Origin: Clostridiaceae bacterium DTU079
Lineage (GTDB): Bacteria; Bacillota; Clostridia; Acetivibrionales; Acetivibrionaceae
Reading direction: 5' to 3'
Assembly: GCA_001512505.1 (NCBI GenBank)
Contig: LFSC01000036.1
Coordinates: forward strand, 131,360 to 187,976
Length of the DNA stretch: 56,617 nt
Part shown: piece by piece, positions 1 to 9,427 of the stretch
Layout: every line of letters begins with the position of its first letter
How positions within the stretch are numbered: position 1 is the stretch's first letter
Program-made: the position numbers and the translations under genes
Notes under the pieces: model-generated
Seen by the model: the letters and a program-made list of their open reading frames with translations, nothing else
What the model was told of the DNA's origin: nothing
Database searches by the model: none

Positions 1-74
1 GCGGGTGTAGTTCAATGGTAGAACATCAGCCTTCCAAGCTGATTGCGAGGGTTCGATTCCCTTCACCCGCTCCA
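1..74 (+). tRNA. tRNA-Gly (anticodon TCC)
   Basis: A full cloverleaf can be folded. Acceptor arm GCGGGTG (1-7) pairs with CACCCGC (64-70). The anticodon stem TCAGC/GCTGA encloses loop CTTCCAA, so the anticodon is TCC at 33-35 and reads GGA and probably the other Gly codons. The T-loop GTTCGATTC is present and the 3' CCA (72-74) is encoded in the DNA. The gene begins at the first base of the window, so its promoter, or other tRNAs upstream, cannot be seen. Confidence 0.97.
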
Positions 75-205
75 TTTATTTCTGTTGTTTGTTCCATGGT
101 CATTCTCCATTTCCTTTTAGTTCTATGACAGATCAAGAGAATAATATTTTTCTGATATTAAAAGCTCATAAAGTTTTTCTAACGCGTCCAATTTTTATTT
201 ACTGT

Positions 206-234
206 TTTCCATGTGCTTTCTACTGTGTTATAAT
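206..234 (+). promoter_or_regulatory. Possible sigma-A promoter for hprK
   Basis: TTTCCA (206-211), a 17-bp spacer and a perfect TATAAT (229-234) lie about 70 bp before the hprK start. The -10 is strong and the -35 weak (4 of 6). Assigned by eye only. Confidence 0.35.
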
Positions 235-305
235 ATAAAAGGTCGTTTTTTTAGTTGAAAATTGTTATTTTGTTTTAAATTATTTTGGGTCTGGGGGGGA
301 TAATT

Positions 306-1274
306 ATGTATTCTGTACCTTTAGAGCAAGTTATAAAGGATTTTTCACTGGAATGTGTTTGCGGAGAGGACAAAATTGATAGTATTTTTTTGACATCCAC
401 CGATGTCAACAGACCGGGATTGCAGTTGGTGGGTTATCTTGAGCATTTTGGAACGGACCGTGTTCAGATTATCGGAACGGTTGAGACCACTTATCTTTCA
501 GGTTTAACCTCTGAAGAACGCTATTTGCGTTTGGATGAGTTTTTTAAATGCGGTTTTCCCTGTATGGTAGTGGCAAGAGGTCTTGAGGTTTTTCCGGAAA
601 TGATAGAAGTAGCTGAGAAATACGGTATTCCTATTTTAAGGACCCAGAGTATAACCTCAAGGTTCTTAAGTGCGTTGATCGGTTATCTTAATGTTGAGCT
701 TGCACCGAGAACTACAAAACACGGAGTTCTAATCGAGGTATACGGAGAAGGTATACTAATACTGGGAGAGAGTGGCGTAGGAAAAAGTGAAACTGCTCTG
801 GAGCTTGTAAAGAGAGGCCATCGGCTTGTTGCCGATGATGTGGTTGAGGTCAGGAGAGTATCGGACAAAACTCTTTATGGAACAGCCCCGGATATAATAA
901 GGCATTTTATTGAAATTAGAGGAATTGGAATACTTGATGTAAAAAATCTGTATGGTGTAAGATCCGTCAAGGTTACTGAAAATATAGATCTTGTAATACA
1001 GCTGGAGTTCTGGGATGAAAAGAAGAATTATGACAGGTTGGGTTTGGTGGATGATTATATAGATATATTGGGAATAAAAGTTCCCTGCCTTACCATTCCT
1101 GTAAGGCAAGGGCGTAATCTTGCGGTAATTGTTGAGGTAGCGGCCATGAACAACAGGCAGAAGAATATGGGATATAACGCTGCAAGGGTTATAAAGGAAA
1201 GAATGGAGAATAGAATGAGCGATGCTTCGAACGATACCTCAAATAATTCATCATATGATGAGCAGCACTTTTGA
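306..1274 (+). CDS. hprK: HPr kinase/phosphorylase
   Basis: Bifunctional HPr(Ser) kinase/phosphorylase, which phosphorylates Ser46 of HPr in response to glycolytic metabolites and removes the phosphate again; it is the sensor enzyme of Firmicutes carbon catabolite control. The 322-residue product has the N-terminal HprK domain, a Walker A motif GESGVGKS near residues 154-161 and the family signature EIRGIGILDV near residue 203. An in-frame TTG lies at 285, but the G-rich ribosome site GGGGGGA (294-300) sits just before ATG 306, so 306 is chosen. Its substrate HPr is encoded about 7 kb downstream on the same strand and carries the target serine. Confidence 0.97.
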   Translation: MYSVPLEQVIKDFSLECVCGEDKIDSIFLTSTDVNRPGLQLVGYLEHFGTDRVQIIGTVETTYLSGLTSEERYLRLDEFFKCGFPCMVVARGLEVFPEMIEVAEKYGIPILRTQSITSRFLSALIGYLNVELAPRTTKHGVLIEVYGEGILILGESGVGKSETALELVKRGHRLVADDVVEVRRVSDKTLYGTAPDIIRHFIEIRGIGILDVKNLYGVRSVKVTENIDLVIQLEFWDEKKNYDRLGLVDDYIDILGIKVPCLTIPVRQGRNLAVIVEVAAMNNRQKNMGYNAARVIKERMENRMSDASNDTSNNSSYDEQHF

Positions 1275-1349
1275 TTTTAGCTTCAATTATTGAAGGTCTT
1301 GATATTGGTGAAATTAAAAGCTATTTACAGATAAAATGGGGGAATGATT

Positions 1350-2093
1350 TTGAGATTCGTAGTAGACACGCATACTCATACTATAGCCAGCGGTCATGCA
1401 TACAGCACAGTTCAGGAGATGGCAAGAGAGGCTGCATCAAAGGGAATTGAAATGTTTGCAATTACGGATCACGGCCCTGCAATGAAGGGAGCACCGTATT
1501 TATACCATTTCGCAAATCTCAGGATTATACCTGAGACCTTATTCGGTATAAGGGTTTTAAAGGGTGTTGAGGCAAACATAATTGATTATTCGGGTAACTT
1601 GGATATGCCTGACGGATATTTGAAAAGGCTTGATTTTGTCATTGCCAGCTTTCACGATGTATGTATTGAGCCTTCGTCCGTGGAAGAAAATACCCAGGCT
1701 ATGGTGAATGTATTGAAAAATCCGTATGTGGATGCGATTGGACATCCCGGAAACAAGATGTTTCAGGTGGATATTGAGAAGGTTGTAAAAGCTGCTTGTG
1801 AAAACGGCAAGTTTATAGAGATAAACAACAGTTCCTTTTTGGTCAGATCGGGTTGTGAGGAGAATTGCAAAGAATTTGCCGTTGAGTGTAAAAAACAGGG
1901 AGTTAGAATTGTCTGCGGCAGTGATGCCCATATCAGCTATGATGTGGGGCGCTTTGACAGGATATATAAGCTTCTGGAGGAAGTTGACATGCCTGAGGAA
2001 TTAATTATGAATACTTCCTCTGATAAGTTCGATGAATATTTAAAAAAGAAAAAGGAACGAAAAAATAGAGTAAACTGCCCGAGCCAAAGATAA
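1350..2093 (+). CDS. PHP-domain phosphatase, YcdX family
   Basis: Member of the polymerase-and-histidinol-phosphatase (PHP) superfamily, close in layout to E. coli YcdX, a trinuclear-metal phosphatase. Metal-binding motifs visible: DTHTHT at the N-terminus, ITDHGP, a Glu in GVEANI, ASFHD, GHPGN and GSDAH near the C-terminus. About 247 residues, close to YcdX (245). An ATG at 1344 is in frame but lies one base after the GGGGG ribosome site (1338-1342). TTG 1350 has normal spacing and gives MRFVVDTHTHT, matching the family start. The substrate is unknown. It sits between hprK and murB, probably in one transcript. Confidence 0.9.
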   Translation: MRFVVDTHTHTIASGHAYSTVQEMAREAASKGIEMFAITDHGPAMKGAPYLYHFANLRIIPETLFGIRVLKGVEANIIDYSGNLDMPDGYLKRLDFVIASFHDVCIEPSSVEENTQAMVNVLKNPYVDAIGHPGNKMFQVDIEKVVKAACENGKFIEINNSSFLVRSGCEENCKEFAVECKKQGVRIVCGSDAHISYDVGRFDRIYKLLEEVDMPEELIMNTSSDKFDEYLKKKKERKNRVNCPSQR

Positions 2094-2275
2094 TATTCGT
2101 ATTTGATTCTATATGATTTGATGTTCAAGTAAAATAGTAATATGAATAATAGTGCCGGTTAATAGAAAAAATAGACAATACGGAATATTTTGTGAATTAG
2201 TGTTGTCTGAAAATTAAAATGAAATAACATGATGTAACTTATTTAAAAGATTCACATAGTTATATTAAAAGGCAC

Positions 2276-2284
2276 TGTTATAAG
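2276..2284 (+). promoter_or_regulatory. Possible extended -10 promoter for murB
   Basis: TGTTATAAG has the TGn extension followed by TATAAG (5 of 6). No good -35 is seen at the right distance. It lies in the 223-bp gap before murB, about 30 bp from the start codon. Weak evidence by eye. Confidence 0.35.
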
Positions 2285-2316
2285 TCTTAAAATAGTTTAA
2301 TAAGGGGCTGAAGGCG

Positions 2317-3231
2317 TTGAATAAGCAACTGTTGGTACCGTTACTTGAGGAAATTGTCGGTCCTGGGAATATAAAGCTTGACGAACCGATGAAGAAACAT
2401 ACATCATTTAAAGTTGGAGGACCTGCAGACATTCTGGTTACCCCTGTATCGGTTTCTCAACTGGGAGAAGTTATAAAACTATGCCAAAGAGAAAATGTTC
2501 CTCTACTTGTCATGGGTAACGGTACTAATTTAATTGTGTCCGATAAGGGAATCAGAGGCGTTGTGATAAAAGTATACGACAACCTGAGGGAATGCATTGT
2601 TGAAAATGACACTATCCGGGCATATGGCGGTATATTGCTTTCAAAGCTCGCGAGTATTGCACTGGAAAATGAACTTACCGGGCTGGAGTTTGCGTCCGGT
2701 ATACCCGGAACTCTGGGCGGTGCTGTAGCAATGAATGCCGGTGCCTATGGCGGAGAGATGAAAGATGTCGTGGTGGAGACCGAATACATGGATAAGAACG
2801 GTGAGATTAAGGTTTTACGAAAAGAAGAACATGAATTCGGCTATAGGAGCAGTTTTATACAGAGACAGTCGGGTATAGTCATAAGGTCAGTGTTGCAGTT
2901 GAAAAAAGGCAATAAAGATGATATAAAGGCATTAATGAGAGAACTGACAAAAAGAAGGCAGGATAAACAGCCTTTGGATATGCCCAGTGCCGGCAGCATT
3001 TTTAAAAGGCCGGAGGGGTATTTTGCAGGAAAACTTATTGAGGACAGCGGTCTTAGAGGCTATCAGATTGGAGGAGCTCAGGTTTCAAATAAGCATTGTG
3101 GGTTTATAGTTAATACCGGGAATGCAACAGCCCGGGATATAATAAACCTTATAAAGCATGTTCAGGAAACAGTAAGGAGGAAATTTGGGGTTGAAATGCA
3201 AACAGAAGTTAAAATAGTTGGTGAAGAATAG
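2317..3231 (+). CDS. murB: UDP-N-acetylenolpyruvoylglucosamine reductase
   Basis: MurB, the FAD-dependent enzyme that reduces UDP-GlcNAc-enolpyruvate to UDP-MurNAc with NADPH, the second committed step of peptidoglycan synthesis. 304 residues, the size of the Bacillus (type II) enzyme. The N-terminal half is a PCMH-type FAD domain ([31 protein letters not shown]). The C-terminal half carries [10 protein letters not shown], whose Ser227 is the expected proton donor, and a late Glu in [10 protein letters not shown]. It starts at TTG with AAGGGG nine bases upstream. Followed by rapZ after 31 bp. Confidence 0.97.
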   Translation: MNKQLLVPLLEEIVGPGNIKLDEPMKKHTSFKVGGPADILVTPVSVSQLGEVIKLCQRENVPLLVMGNGTNLIVSDKGIRGVVIKVYDNLRECIVENDTIRAYGGILLSKLASIALENELTGLEFASGIPGTLGGAVAMNAGAYGGEMKDVVVETEYMDKNGEIKVLRKEEHEFGYRSSFIQRQSGIVIRSVLQLKKGNKDDIKALMRELTKRRQDKQPLDMPSAGSIFKRPEGYFAGKLIEDSGLRGYQIGGAQVSNKHCGFIVNTGNATARDIINLIKHVQETVRRKFGVEMQTEVKIVGEE

Positions 3232-3262
3232 ACGATATATAGATAAAAAATAGGAGGCACAA

Positions 3263-4138
3263 ATGAGGTTACTGATAATTACCGGAATTTCAGGGGCTGG
3301 GAAGAGTCTAGTTGTTAAATATTTGGAGGATATAGGGTTTTTCTGTGTGGATAATCTTCCTCCATTGCTTATACGCAAATTTGTTGAAATATGTATTCAA
3401 AGCAGAGGAAAAATAAATAAAATAGCTCTTGTTATTGATATAAGAGGTGGAGAGTTATTTAATGATCTGGTTCCGGAGCTTAATGATTTAAAAGATGCCG
3501 GAATAGCATTTGAAATTTTATTTTTGGAAGCGTCGGATAACGTTCTTATAAAGAGGTTTAAAGAGAGCAGGCGCATTCACCCTCTTGCGGAGGACGGAAG
3601 GCTGATAGAGGGAATCAATAAGGAAAGGAAGATATTGTCGGAGATCAGGAAAAATGCAACTCATGTTATTGATACTTCCAATCTGACACCAAGACAGCTT
3701 AAGGAAGAAATTATGGGCATTTTCTTGGAAGGCAAGAGGTTTGAAGGTATGATAATAAATATCATATCCTTCGGTTTTAAATACGGTATTCCTATTGATT
3801 GCGACCTGGTTTTTGATGTGAGATTTATTCCGAATCCTTATTATATTGACAGTATGAAAAAGCAAACGGGAAAAAATGAGGCTGTTAGGGATTATGTTCT
3901 TGGCTTCAAAGAAACCTCCGAGTTTCTTGCCAAGCTCAAAGATATGCTGGAATTTTTAATTCCAAACTATATAAAAGAAGGCAAATCGCAGCTCGTTATC
4001 GGAATAGGATGTACCGGAGGGAGACATAGATCGGTGGCTATTTCAGAGTCATTGTATAAATATCTGTCGGAGAGGGAGCACAGAGTTGTAATAGATCACA
4101 GGGACATAGATAAGGATGGCAGGGGTGCCAAAAAATGA
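3263..4138 (+). CDS. rapZ: RNase adapter / nucleotide-binding protein RapZ (YvcJ)
   Basis: RapZ/YvcJ family P-loop protein. In E. coli it is the adapter that delivers the sRNA GlmZ to RNase E; in Firmicutes it binds and hydrolyses nucleotides and its role is less clear. 291 residues with a Walker A motif GISGAGKS at the N-terminus and the conserved C-terminal block GCTGGRHRSV. The ribosome site AGGAGG (3252-3257) is well placed before ATG 3263. Its last codons overlap the yvcK start (ATGA), so the two are probably translationally coupled. Confidence 0.96.
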   Translation: MRLLIITGISGAGKSLVVKYLEDIGFFCVDNLPPLLIRKFVEICIQSRGKINKIALVIDIRGGELFNDLVPELNDLKDAGIAFEILFLEASDNVLIKRFKESRRIHPLAEDGRLIEGINKERKILSEIRKNATHVIDTSNLTPRQLKEEIMGIFLEGKRFEGMIINIISFGFKYGIPIDCDLVFDVRFIPNPYYIDSMKKQTGKNEAVRDYVLGFKETSEFLAKLKDMLEFLIPNYIKEGKSQLVIGIGCTGGRHRSVAISESLYKYLSEREHRVVIDHRDIDKDGRGAKK

Positions 4139-5292
4139 AGATTATTAATACGGTAAAGCAAATTTTTACAAACGGAAAATTTGACAAAGACGGGAAGAAT
4201 ACTTCCCAATCCGCTTTTTTACAAGAAGAAGCCAAAGCTTTAACTTGTGAAAAAAAGGAACCGGAATGTGATCCTAAAATAGTGACAATAGGTGGAGGTA
4301 CCGGCCTTTCAACCATGCTGAGAGGGCTTAAGGCATACAGCTCAAATATTACCGTTGTCGTCACGGTTGCTGACGACGGAGGAGGATCCGGAGTTTTGAG
4401 GCAGGACCTTGGAATGTTGCCTCCGGGAGATATCCGAAACTGTATTTTAGCACTTGCCAATACGGAGCCCATCATGGAAAAACTGTTGCAGTACAGATTT
4501 CAGGACGGAATGCTAAAAGGTCAAAGCTTCGGTAATCTTTTTCTGGCAGCAATGGATGGGATTTGTTCGAGCTTCGAACAGGCGGTACAGAGAATGAGTG
4601 ATGTACTGGCGGTAAAGGGAAGAGTGCTTCCGGTTACTCTGCAGGATATTAAGCTTTGCGCGCAATTGGAGGACGGATATGTAATTGTCGGCGAATCAAA
4701 AATAGGTGAGCATCACAAGTTTCACAAGGGAGCTATTGAGAAGGTATATTTGGAGCCTGAATTCGTAGAGCCTTTGGATGAAGTAATTGAAGCAATTAAT
4801 GATGCCGATGTTATTGTATTGGGACCAGGAAGCCTTTATACAAGCATAATTCCCAATCTTCTGGTTAACGGTGTATGTGAAGCAATAAGGGATTCAAAGG
4901 CTTTAAAGGTATATGTGTGCAATGTAATGACCCAACCCGGCGAAACGGAAGGATATTCTGTGGAGGATCATATCAGGGCAATAGAAAGGCATTCTTTTAA
5001 AGGCATTGTTGATTATTGCATATATAACACTGCTGATATACCCGAGGATTTGAAGAAAAAGTATAGGGATGACGGAGCAGAGGTAGTAAGGCTTTCAAGT
5101 GAAGATATGAGAATACCGGGTATTAAATTTCTGGGTGAAGATTTTGTCTGTATAAATAATTCCTATGTTAGGCATGATACAAAAAGGTTAGCGCAAACAA
5201 TTATTAATTTGGTTGAAAAATCTCTCTTTAGTAGAGACAATAAAATGTCGACCTATTACTATAAGAATAAATTTAAAAACTTAGCTCAGTAA
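4135..5292 (+). CDS. yvcK: YvcK/CofD-like protein (gluconeogenesis factor)
   Basis: YvcK family, a UDP-sugar-binding protein of the CofD/UPF0052 fold that links carbon metabolism to cell shape and wall synthesis in Firmicutes. 385 residues. The N-terminal ~48 residues are polar and variable, then the core begins with VTIGGGTGLSTMLRGLK, followed by VTVADDGGGSGVLR and ILGPGSLYTSIIPNL. The start overlaps the rapZ stop by four bases. The family order rapZ-yvcK-whiA is kept here except that a glycogen debranching gene lies before whiA. Confidence 0.95.
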   Translation: MKIINTVKQIFTNGKFDKDGKNTSQSAFLQEEAKALTCEKKEPECDPKIVTIGGGTGLSTMLRGLKAYSSNITVVVTVADDGGGSGVLRQDLGMLPPGDIRNCILALANTEPIMEKLLQYRFQDGMLKGQSFGNLFLAAMDGICSSFEQAVQRMSDVLAVKGRVLPVTLQDIKLCAQLEDGYVIVGESKIGEHHKFHKGAIEKVYLEPEFVEPLDEVIEAINDADVIVLGPGSLYTSIIPNLLVNGVCEAIRDSKALKVYVCNVMTQPGETEGYSVEDHIRAIERHSFKGIVDYCIYNTADIPEDLKKKYRDDGAEVVRLSSEDMRIPGIKFLGEDFVCINNSYVRHDTKRLAQTIINLVEKSLFSRDNKMSTYYYKNKFKNLAQ

Positions 5293-5368
5293 ATTTAATA
5301 AAATAACTCAGACCTTTGTAAGGCAGAGTTGTAATACCAGATTAATATAGATACGGAGGATGGGAAAC

Positions 5369-7336
5369 ATGGATTTTGGAAAATCATGCTGGAGAACCTA
5401 TGAACAGGGAATACAGAAGGAATGGCTTTTGACTAACGGAATAGGTGGATTTTCATCCTCGACCGTAATCGGTTCCAATACAAGAAGATATCACGGACTT
5501 TTAGTTGCATCGCTTAAACCTCCCGTCGCAAGACACTTAATATTATCGAAGATTGATGAGAGTGTTACCGTTGACGGTGAAATTTATAATCTTTTTTCCT
5601 ATGAAGTACCGGGCTTTATTCAAAAAGGTTACCATTACTTGGAGCGTTTTCAGTATAATTTTCTTCCCAAGTACGTTTTCAGAGTAAAGGATGTTTATAT
5701 TGAAAAGGAAATATGCATGGTATACGGAGAAAATACCGTTGCAGTGGTTTACCGTATAATTAACGGAATAAAGAAGATAAATTTAAGGCTTACTCCCTTG
5801 GTAAACTTCAGGGATTATCATTTTAATTCCAGCAGGGCATATATGAATTTTGTGAAAGAATACAAAGATGATATATTAACTGTTCGGCCTACATTTTATG
5901 ATATAGATATTTCTTTATACTGCAGTGAAGGAAAATATAAGGATTTGGACGATACATGGTTTTATAACATGGATTATGCAATAGAAAGGGAGAGGGGTCT
6001 TTCCTCAACTGAAGACCACTATATTCCCGGTTGTTTTGATATAGATATCGAACCGATGGAGGAAAAATGCATTACTTTTATTTGTACTGTTGAAAAAAGT
6101 ATAGGCTGTAAGGACGGTCGGAAAATAATCGGCAAGGAAGAAAAAAGGCTTAAGTCGCTGGTTGATAATGCAGGATATAAGAATGAACTGGCTAAAAGAC
6201 TTGTCTTGGCTGCTGATAATTTTATTGTTCACCGGAAATCAACCGATGCAAAAACCATAATTGCAGGATATCCCTGGTTTACCGATTGGGGAAGGGATAC
6301 CATGATTGCGTTTACAGGACTTACCCTCTCGACAAAACGGTTCGAGGATGCAAAGGAGATACTTTACACATTTTCAAAATACATCAAGGACGGCCTGATT
6401 CCAAACATGTTCCCAGACGGCGGAAATGAGCCGCCATATAACAGTGTTGACGCACCTTTATGGTATTTTGTCGCCGCAAAAAAATATGCCGATTATACCA
6501 AAGATTACGATTTTATTGAAAAGAACCTTTATACCGGTCTGAAAGAGATAATTGAGTACTATTCGAAGGGAACGCGGTTTGACATCAAAATGGATAAGGA
6601 TTATCTTATCACCGCAGGAAATGAATATACACAGCTTACCTGGATGGATGCCAAGGTAGGAGATTGGGTAGTTACACCAAGACATGGAAAAGCGGTGGAA
6701 ATTAATGCCCTTTGGTATAATGCACTAAAGGTGATGTCAGAGCTGTCGAAGCATTTGAATCGGGATTTTGCCTCTTACGATGAATTGGCACAAAAGGTGA
6801 GGGAGTCGTTTGCAGAAAAATTCTGGAATGAAGAAAAGCAATGCCTTTATGATTGCATAACGGAAAATTATAATGATGATAAAATAAGACCCAACCAGAT
6901 TATGGCGGTTAGCCTGGATTATCCTGTGATTGAAGGGGATAAGGCTAAAAAGATAGTAAACAAGGTTTTCAGCGAGCTGTATACGGCATACGGGCTCAGG
7001 AGTTTATCTCCCCAATCCAGTGAATATGTCGGAGTATATGCCGGAGATCAATACAGAAGAGACGGTGCATATCATCAAGGCACAGTCTGGACTTGGCCCC
7101 TCGGACAGTTTATAACTGCGTACTTGAAAGTAAACAATTATTCATCCGGGGCAAAAAAGATGGCTATAAAATTTATAGAGCCGTTTATAGACCACTTGGC
7201 TGATGCATGCCTCGGTTCCATATCCGAAATATTTGACGGAGATGAACCGCTGATACCCAGAGGCTGCTTTGCTCAGGCATGGAGTGTCGCCGAAATATTA
7301 AGAGCATATGTTGAGGATGTAATGGGGTTTGAGTAA
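5369..7336 (+). CDS. Glycogen debranching enzyme (amylo-alpha-1,6-glucosidase family)
   Basis: Bacterial/archaeal-type glycogen debranching enzyme: an N-terminal GDE_N-like beta domain and a C-terminal (alpha/alpha)6 amylo-alpha-1,6-glucosidase domain. About 655 residues. Recognisable blocks are WLLTNGIGGFSSSTVIG and NTRRYHGLLVA at the start, PWFTDWGRDTMIAF in the catalytic half and GDEPLIPRGCFAQAWSVAE at the end. GGAGG (5355-5359) lies right against an in-frame ATG at 5360, while ATG 5369 has a 9-base spacer, so 5369 is preferred. It probably removes alpha-1,6 branches during glycogen use. Placement between yvcK and whiA is unusual. Confidence 0.93.
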   Translation: MDFGKSCWRTYEQGIQKEWLLTNGIGGFSSSTVIGSNTRRYHGLLVASLKPPVARHLILSKIDESVTVDGEIYNLFSYEVPGFIQKGYHYLERFQYNFLPKYVFRVKDVYIEKEICMVYGENTVAVVYRIINGIKKINLRLTPLVNFRDYHFNSSRAYMNFVKEYKDDILTVRPTFYDIDISLYCSEGKYKDLDDTWFYNMDYAIERERGLSSTEDHYIPGCFDIDIEPMEEKCITFICTVEKSIGCKDGRKIIGKEEKRLKSLVDNAGYKNELAKRLVLAADNFIVHRKSTDAKTIIAGYPWFTDWGRDTMIAFTGLTLSTKRFEDAKEILYTFSKYIKDGLIPNMFPDGGNEPPYNSVDAPLWYFVAAKKYADYTKDYDFIEKNLYTGLKEIIEYYSKGTRFDIKMDKDYLITAGNEYTQLTWMDAKVGDWVVTPRHGKAVEINALWYNALKVMSELSKHLNRDFASYDELAQKVRESFAEKFWNEEKQCLYDCITENYNDDKIRPNQIMAVSLDYPVIEGDKAKKIVNKVFSELYTAYGLRSLSPQSSEYVGVYAGDQYRRDGAYHQGTVWTWPLGQFITAYLKVNNYSSGAKKMAIKFIEPFIDHLADACLGSISEIFDGDEPLIPRGCFAQAWSVAEILRAYVEDVMGFE

Positions 7337-7492
7337 ATGATCCAACCCAAATATGCCGAATCCGGTTTCTGTTAAGTGAAACGCGACACTAGCAATTTAT
7401 TGAGATTTAGGGTATAATTTGTGTGCGGATTAACTGACGGATAAAATGTCGAAAATCGAAAGAATAATTAAGTGTTATATGGGGTGTATGAG

Positions 7493-8437
7493 TTGTCGTT
7501 TTCATCTACAGTCAAGAATGAGTTGTGTAGAATTGATATAGGTGACAGCAGCAGCTTTATTTGCGAGCTTGCGGCAGCAATCAGAATAAGCGGGATAATA
7601 AAAGTTGTGAGCTCTGATGAGATAAACATGAGAATTATTACTGAAAATGCTGCCTTTGCCAGGAGGATTTTTTCACTTGTTAAAGAACTATATGGAATAA
7701 ATGTGGAAGTGAGTATAAGAAGAAGCCGGAAGCTAAAAAAACATATTGTATATATGTTGGTGCTAACCTGTTCAAACGGGTTAAAGAAAATACTCGATGA
7801 TATCAACATAAAAGCCTCGGACAAAGTGGAATATTTGCCTTATGCCGAATCAATCGGCAGGAAGAGCGGAAGGAAGGCATATTTAAGGGGAGCTTTTTTA
7901 GCTTCAGGCTCAATGAGTGATCCCGAAAAGACATATCACCTTGAGATAATATGCCACAATCATGCGTTGGCAAAGGAAGTAAACGAAATAATGGATGGCT
8001 TCAATTTAAATGCAAAGGTGATTATGAGAAAAGGCAACTATGTGGTTTATCTTAAAGAGGGTGAAAATATAGTTGATTTTTTAAACATAATCGGGGCGCA
8101 TTCTGCACTTTTGGAGCTTGAAAATATAAGAATTCTGAAGGAGATGCGCAATAATGTCAACAGAATAGTAAACTGTGAGACGGCAAACCTTCAAAAAACG
8201 GTGAATGCTTCGGTTAGACAGGTGGACAATATCAGGTATATCCGGGATAATCTCGGTTTTGAGAAATTGCCGGAAAATTTAAGGGATATTGCACAGCTAA
8301 GGCTTAAATATAGCGATGCCAGCCTTAAGGAGCTAGGTGAAATGTTAAATCCGTCCCTGGGGAAATCAGGAGTAAATCATAGATTGAGAAAACTAGATAT
8401 TATTGCTGAAAGAATAAGAAGTATGAAAGGGGAATAA
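7493..8437 (+). CDS. whiA: DNA-binding protein WhiA
   Basis: WhiA, a conserved Gram-positive protein with an N-terminal LAGLIDADG homing-endonuclease-like domain without nuclease function and a C-terminal helix-turn-helix. It controls sporulation septation in Streptomyces and affects chromosome segregation and division in Bacillus. 314 residues. The TTG start at 7493 gives [11 protein letters not shown], the family N-terminus, with GGGGTG (7481-7486) six bases before it; an in-frame start at 7472 has no ribosome site. A TATAAT at 7413-7418 may be part of a promoter, but no convincing -35 is seen. Confidence 0.95.
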   Translation: MSFSSTVKNELCRIDIGDSSSFICELAAAIRISGIIKVVSSDEINMRIITENAAFARRIFSLVKELYGINVEVSIRRSRKLKKHIVYMLVLTCSNGLKKILDDINIKASDKVEYLPYAESIGRKSGRKAYLRGAFLASGSMSDPEKTYHLEIICHNHALAKEVNEIMDGFNLNAKVIMRKGNYVVYLKEGENIVDFLNIIGAHSALLELENIRILKEMRNNVNRIVNCETANLQKTVNASVRQVDNIRYIRDNLGFEKLPENLRDIAQLRLKYSDASLKELGEMLNPSLGKSGVNHRLRKLDIIAERIRSMKGE

Positions 8438-8441
8438 TAAA

Positions 8442-8711
8442 TTGGTTGAAAAGACTATTAAAATAATTAATCCGTCAGGGTTGCATGCACGTCCGGCTGC
8501 CATGTTTGTTCAAACGGCCGGTAAGTTTACATCGGACATCTGGATTAAAAAGGATGAAAAAAACGTTGATGCAAAGAGTATTATGGGTCTGGTATCCTTA
8601 GCCGTTGCCCAAGGAGAAGAAGTGAAAATAAGAGCACAGGGTGAAGATGAGGAATTAGCCTTAAATGAGCTTGTTGATTTAATAACTTCAGGTTTTGGAG
8701 AACTTGATTGA
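8442..8711 (+). CDS. ptsH: Phosphocarrier protein HPr
   Basis: HPr-family protein of 89 residues with both regulatory sites: His15 in GLHARPA (PEP/EI-dependent phosphorylation) and Ser46 in DAKSIMG (HprK target). Crh proteins lack His15, so this is HPr-like rather than Crh even though it occupies the crh position after whiA. It starts at TTG 8442 behind AAAGGGG. No enzyme I or PTS permease lies in the window, so its role may be mainly as the HprK-controlled signal protein; that part is inference. Confidence 0.95.
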   Translation: MVEKTIKIINPSGLHARPAAMFVQTAGKFTSDIWIKKDEKNVDAKSIMGLVSLAVAQGEEVKIRAQGEDEELALNELVDLITSGFGELD

Positions 8712-9078
8712 TTTAGAATATAAATTTGGACAATATGCTTTTGCCGGAGGATTTTTAAGTGTCAAAGGAGATTGCATATAGGGGTTATATATTCTAAAAA
8801 TTCAATGATTTTACTTATAAGTATTGATATTTATTTTATTCAAGTACAAGGAATAAAATTTAATCATATCTATCGTATAGTATGGGAAATATACCCATCT
8901 TTTATTTTTTATTCATGATTCTTTTCTTACTGAAAAATCGGGAACCAACATTAATTTTTTGCTGTTGTCTGTCGATATTTTTTTGCCCAAATTACAAAAC
9001 CTTACATTATTCTATGAAGGGGAAATAATGTCTATGAAGAATAAATTTTAGGATGACATAGGTTGGAGGAGGATAATT
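8712..9078 (+). promoter_or_regulatory. spoIIA upstream region with candidate Spo0A box
   Basis: 367 bp without a gene. TGTCGAT at 8970-8976 matches the Spo0A box TGTCGAA in 6 of 7 bases. A sigma-H-like pair, AGGGGAAAT (9018-9026) and GAAGAATAA (9036-9044), follows, but its 9-base spacer is shorter than the usual 11-12. In Bacillus the spoIIA operon is driven by sigma-H with Spo0A~P, so a similar arrangement is expected; these exact sites are tentative. Confidence 0.3.
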
Positions 9079-9414
9079 TTGAATTTAAAATTGACAAACA
9101 GAGGCACAACTTTAATTGCTACCATTATAGGGGAACTGGATCATCATTCTGCCGAACACATAATACAGAAGCTGGATGCTGAAATGATGAAATCTTCCAC
9201 GAAAAATTTGATTATGGACTTTTCAAAGGTTAATTTTATGGATAGCTCAGGTATTGGAGTAATAATCGGAAGGTATAAAAAAATAAAAAGCTTAAACGGA
9301 AAATTATCTATAACCGGTATTAATGATAAAATCCGTAGGATTTTTAATTTATCCGGGATTCTGAAATTAATGCCGGCATATGAAAACATTGATGAAGCTA
9401 TTAAAAAAATGTAA
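9079..9414 (+). CDS. spoIIAA: Anti-sigma F factor antagonist SpoIIAA
   Basis: STAS-domain anti-anti-sigma factor of 111 residues. Unphosphorylated SpoIIAA binds SpoIIAB and frees sigma-F in the forespore; SpoIIAB phosphorylates it on serine. The motif NFMDSSGIGVIIGRYK places the expected phosphoserine at Ser56 (Ser58 in B. subtilis). GELDHHSAE is the conserved N-terminal block. TTG start with GGAGGAGG (9065-9072) upstream. First gene of the spoIIAA-spoIIAB-sigF unit. Confidence 0.97.
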   Translation: MNLKLTNRGTTLIATIIGELDHHSAEHIIQKLDAEMMKSSTKNLIMDFSKVNFMDSSGIGVIIGRYKKIKSLNGKLSITGINDKIRRIFNLSGILKLMPAYENIDEAIKKM

Positions 9415-9427
9415 AGGGGAATAAAGA

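Noticed and set aside
756..1109. 117-codon minus-strand frame inside hprK
   Set aside because: Antisense shadow of conserved coding sequence.
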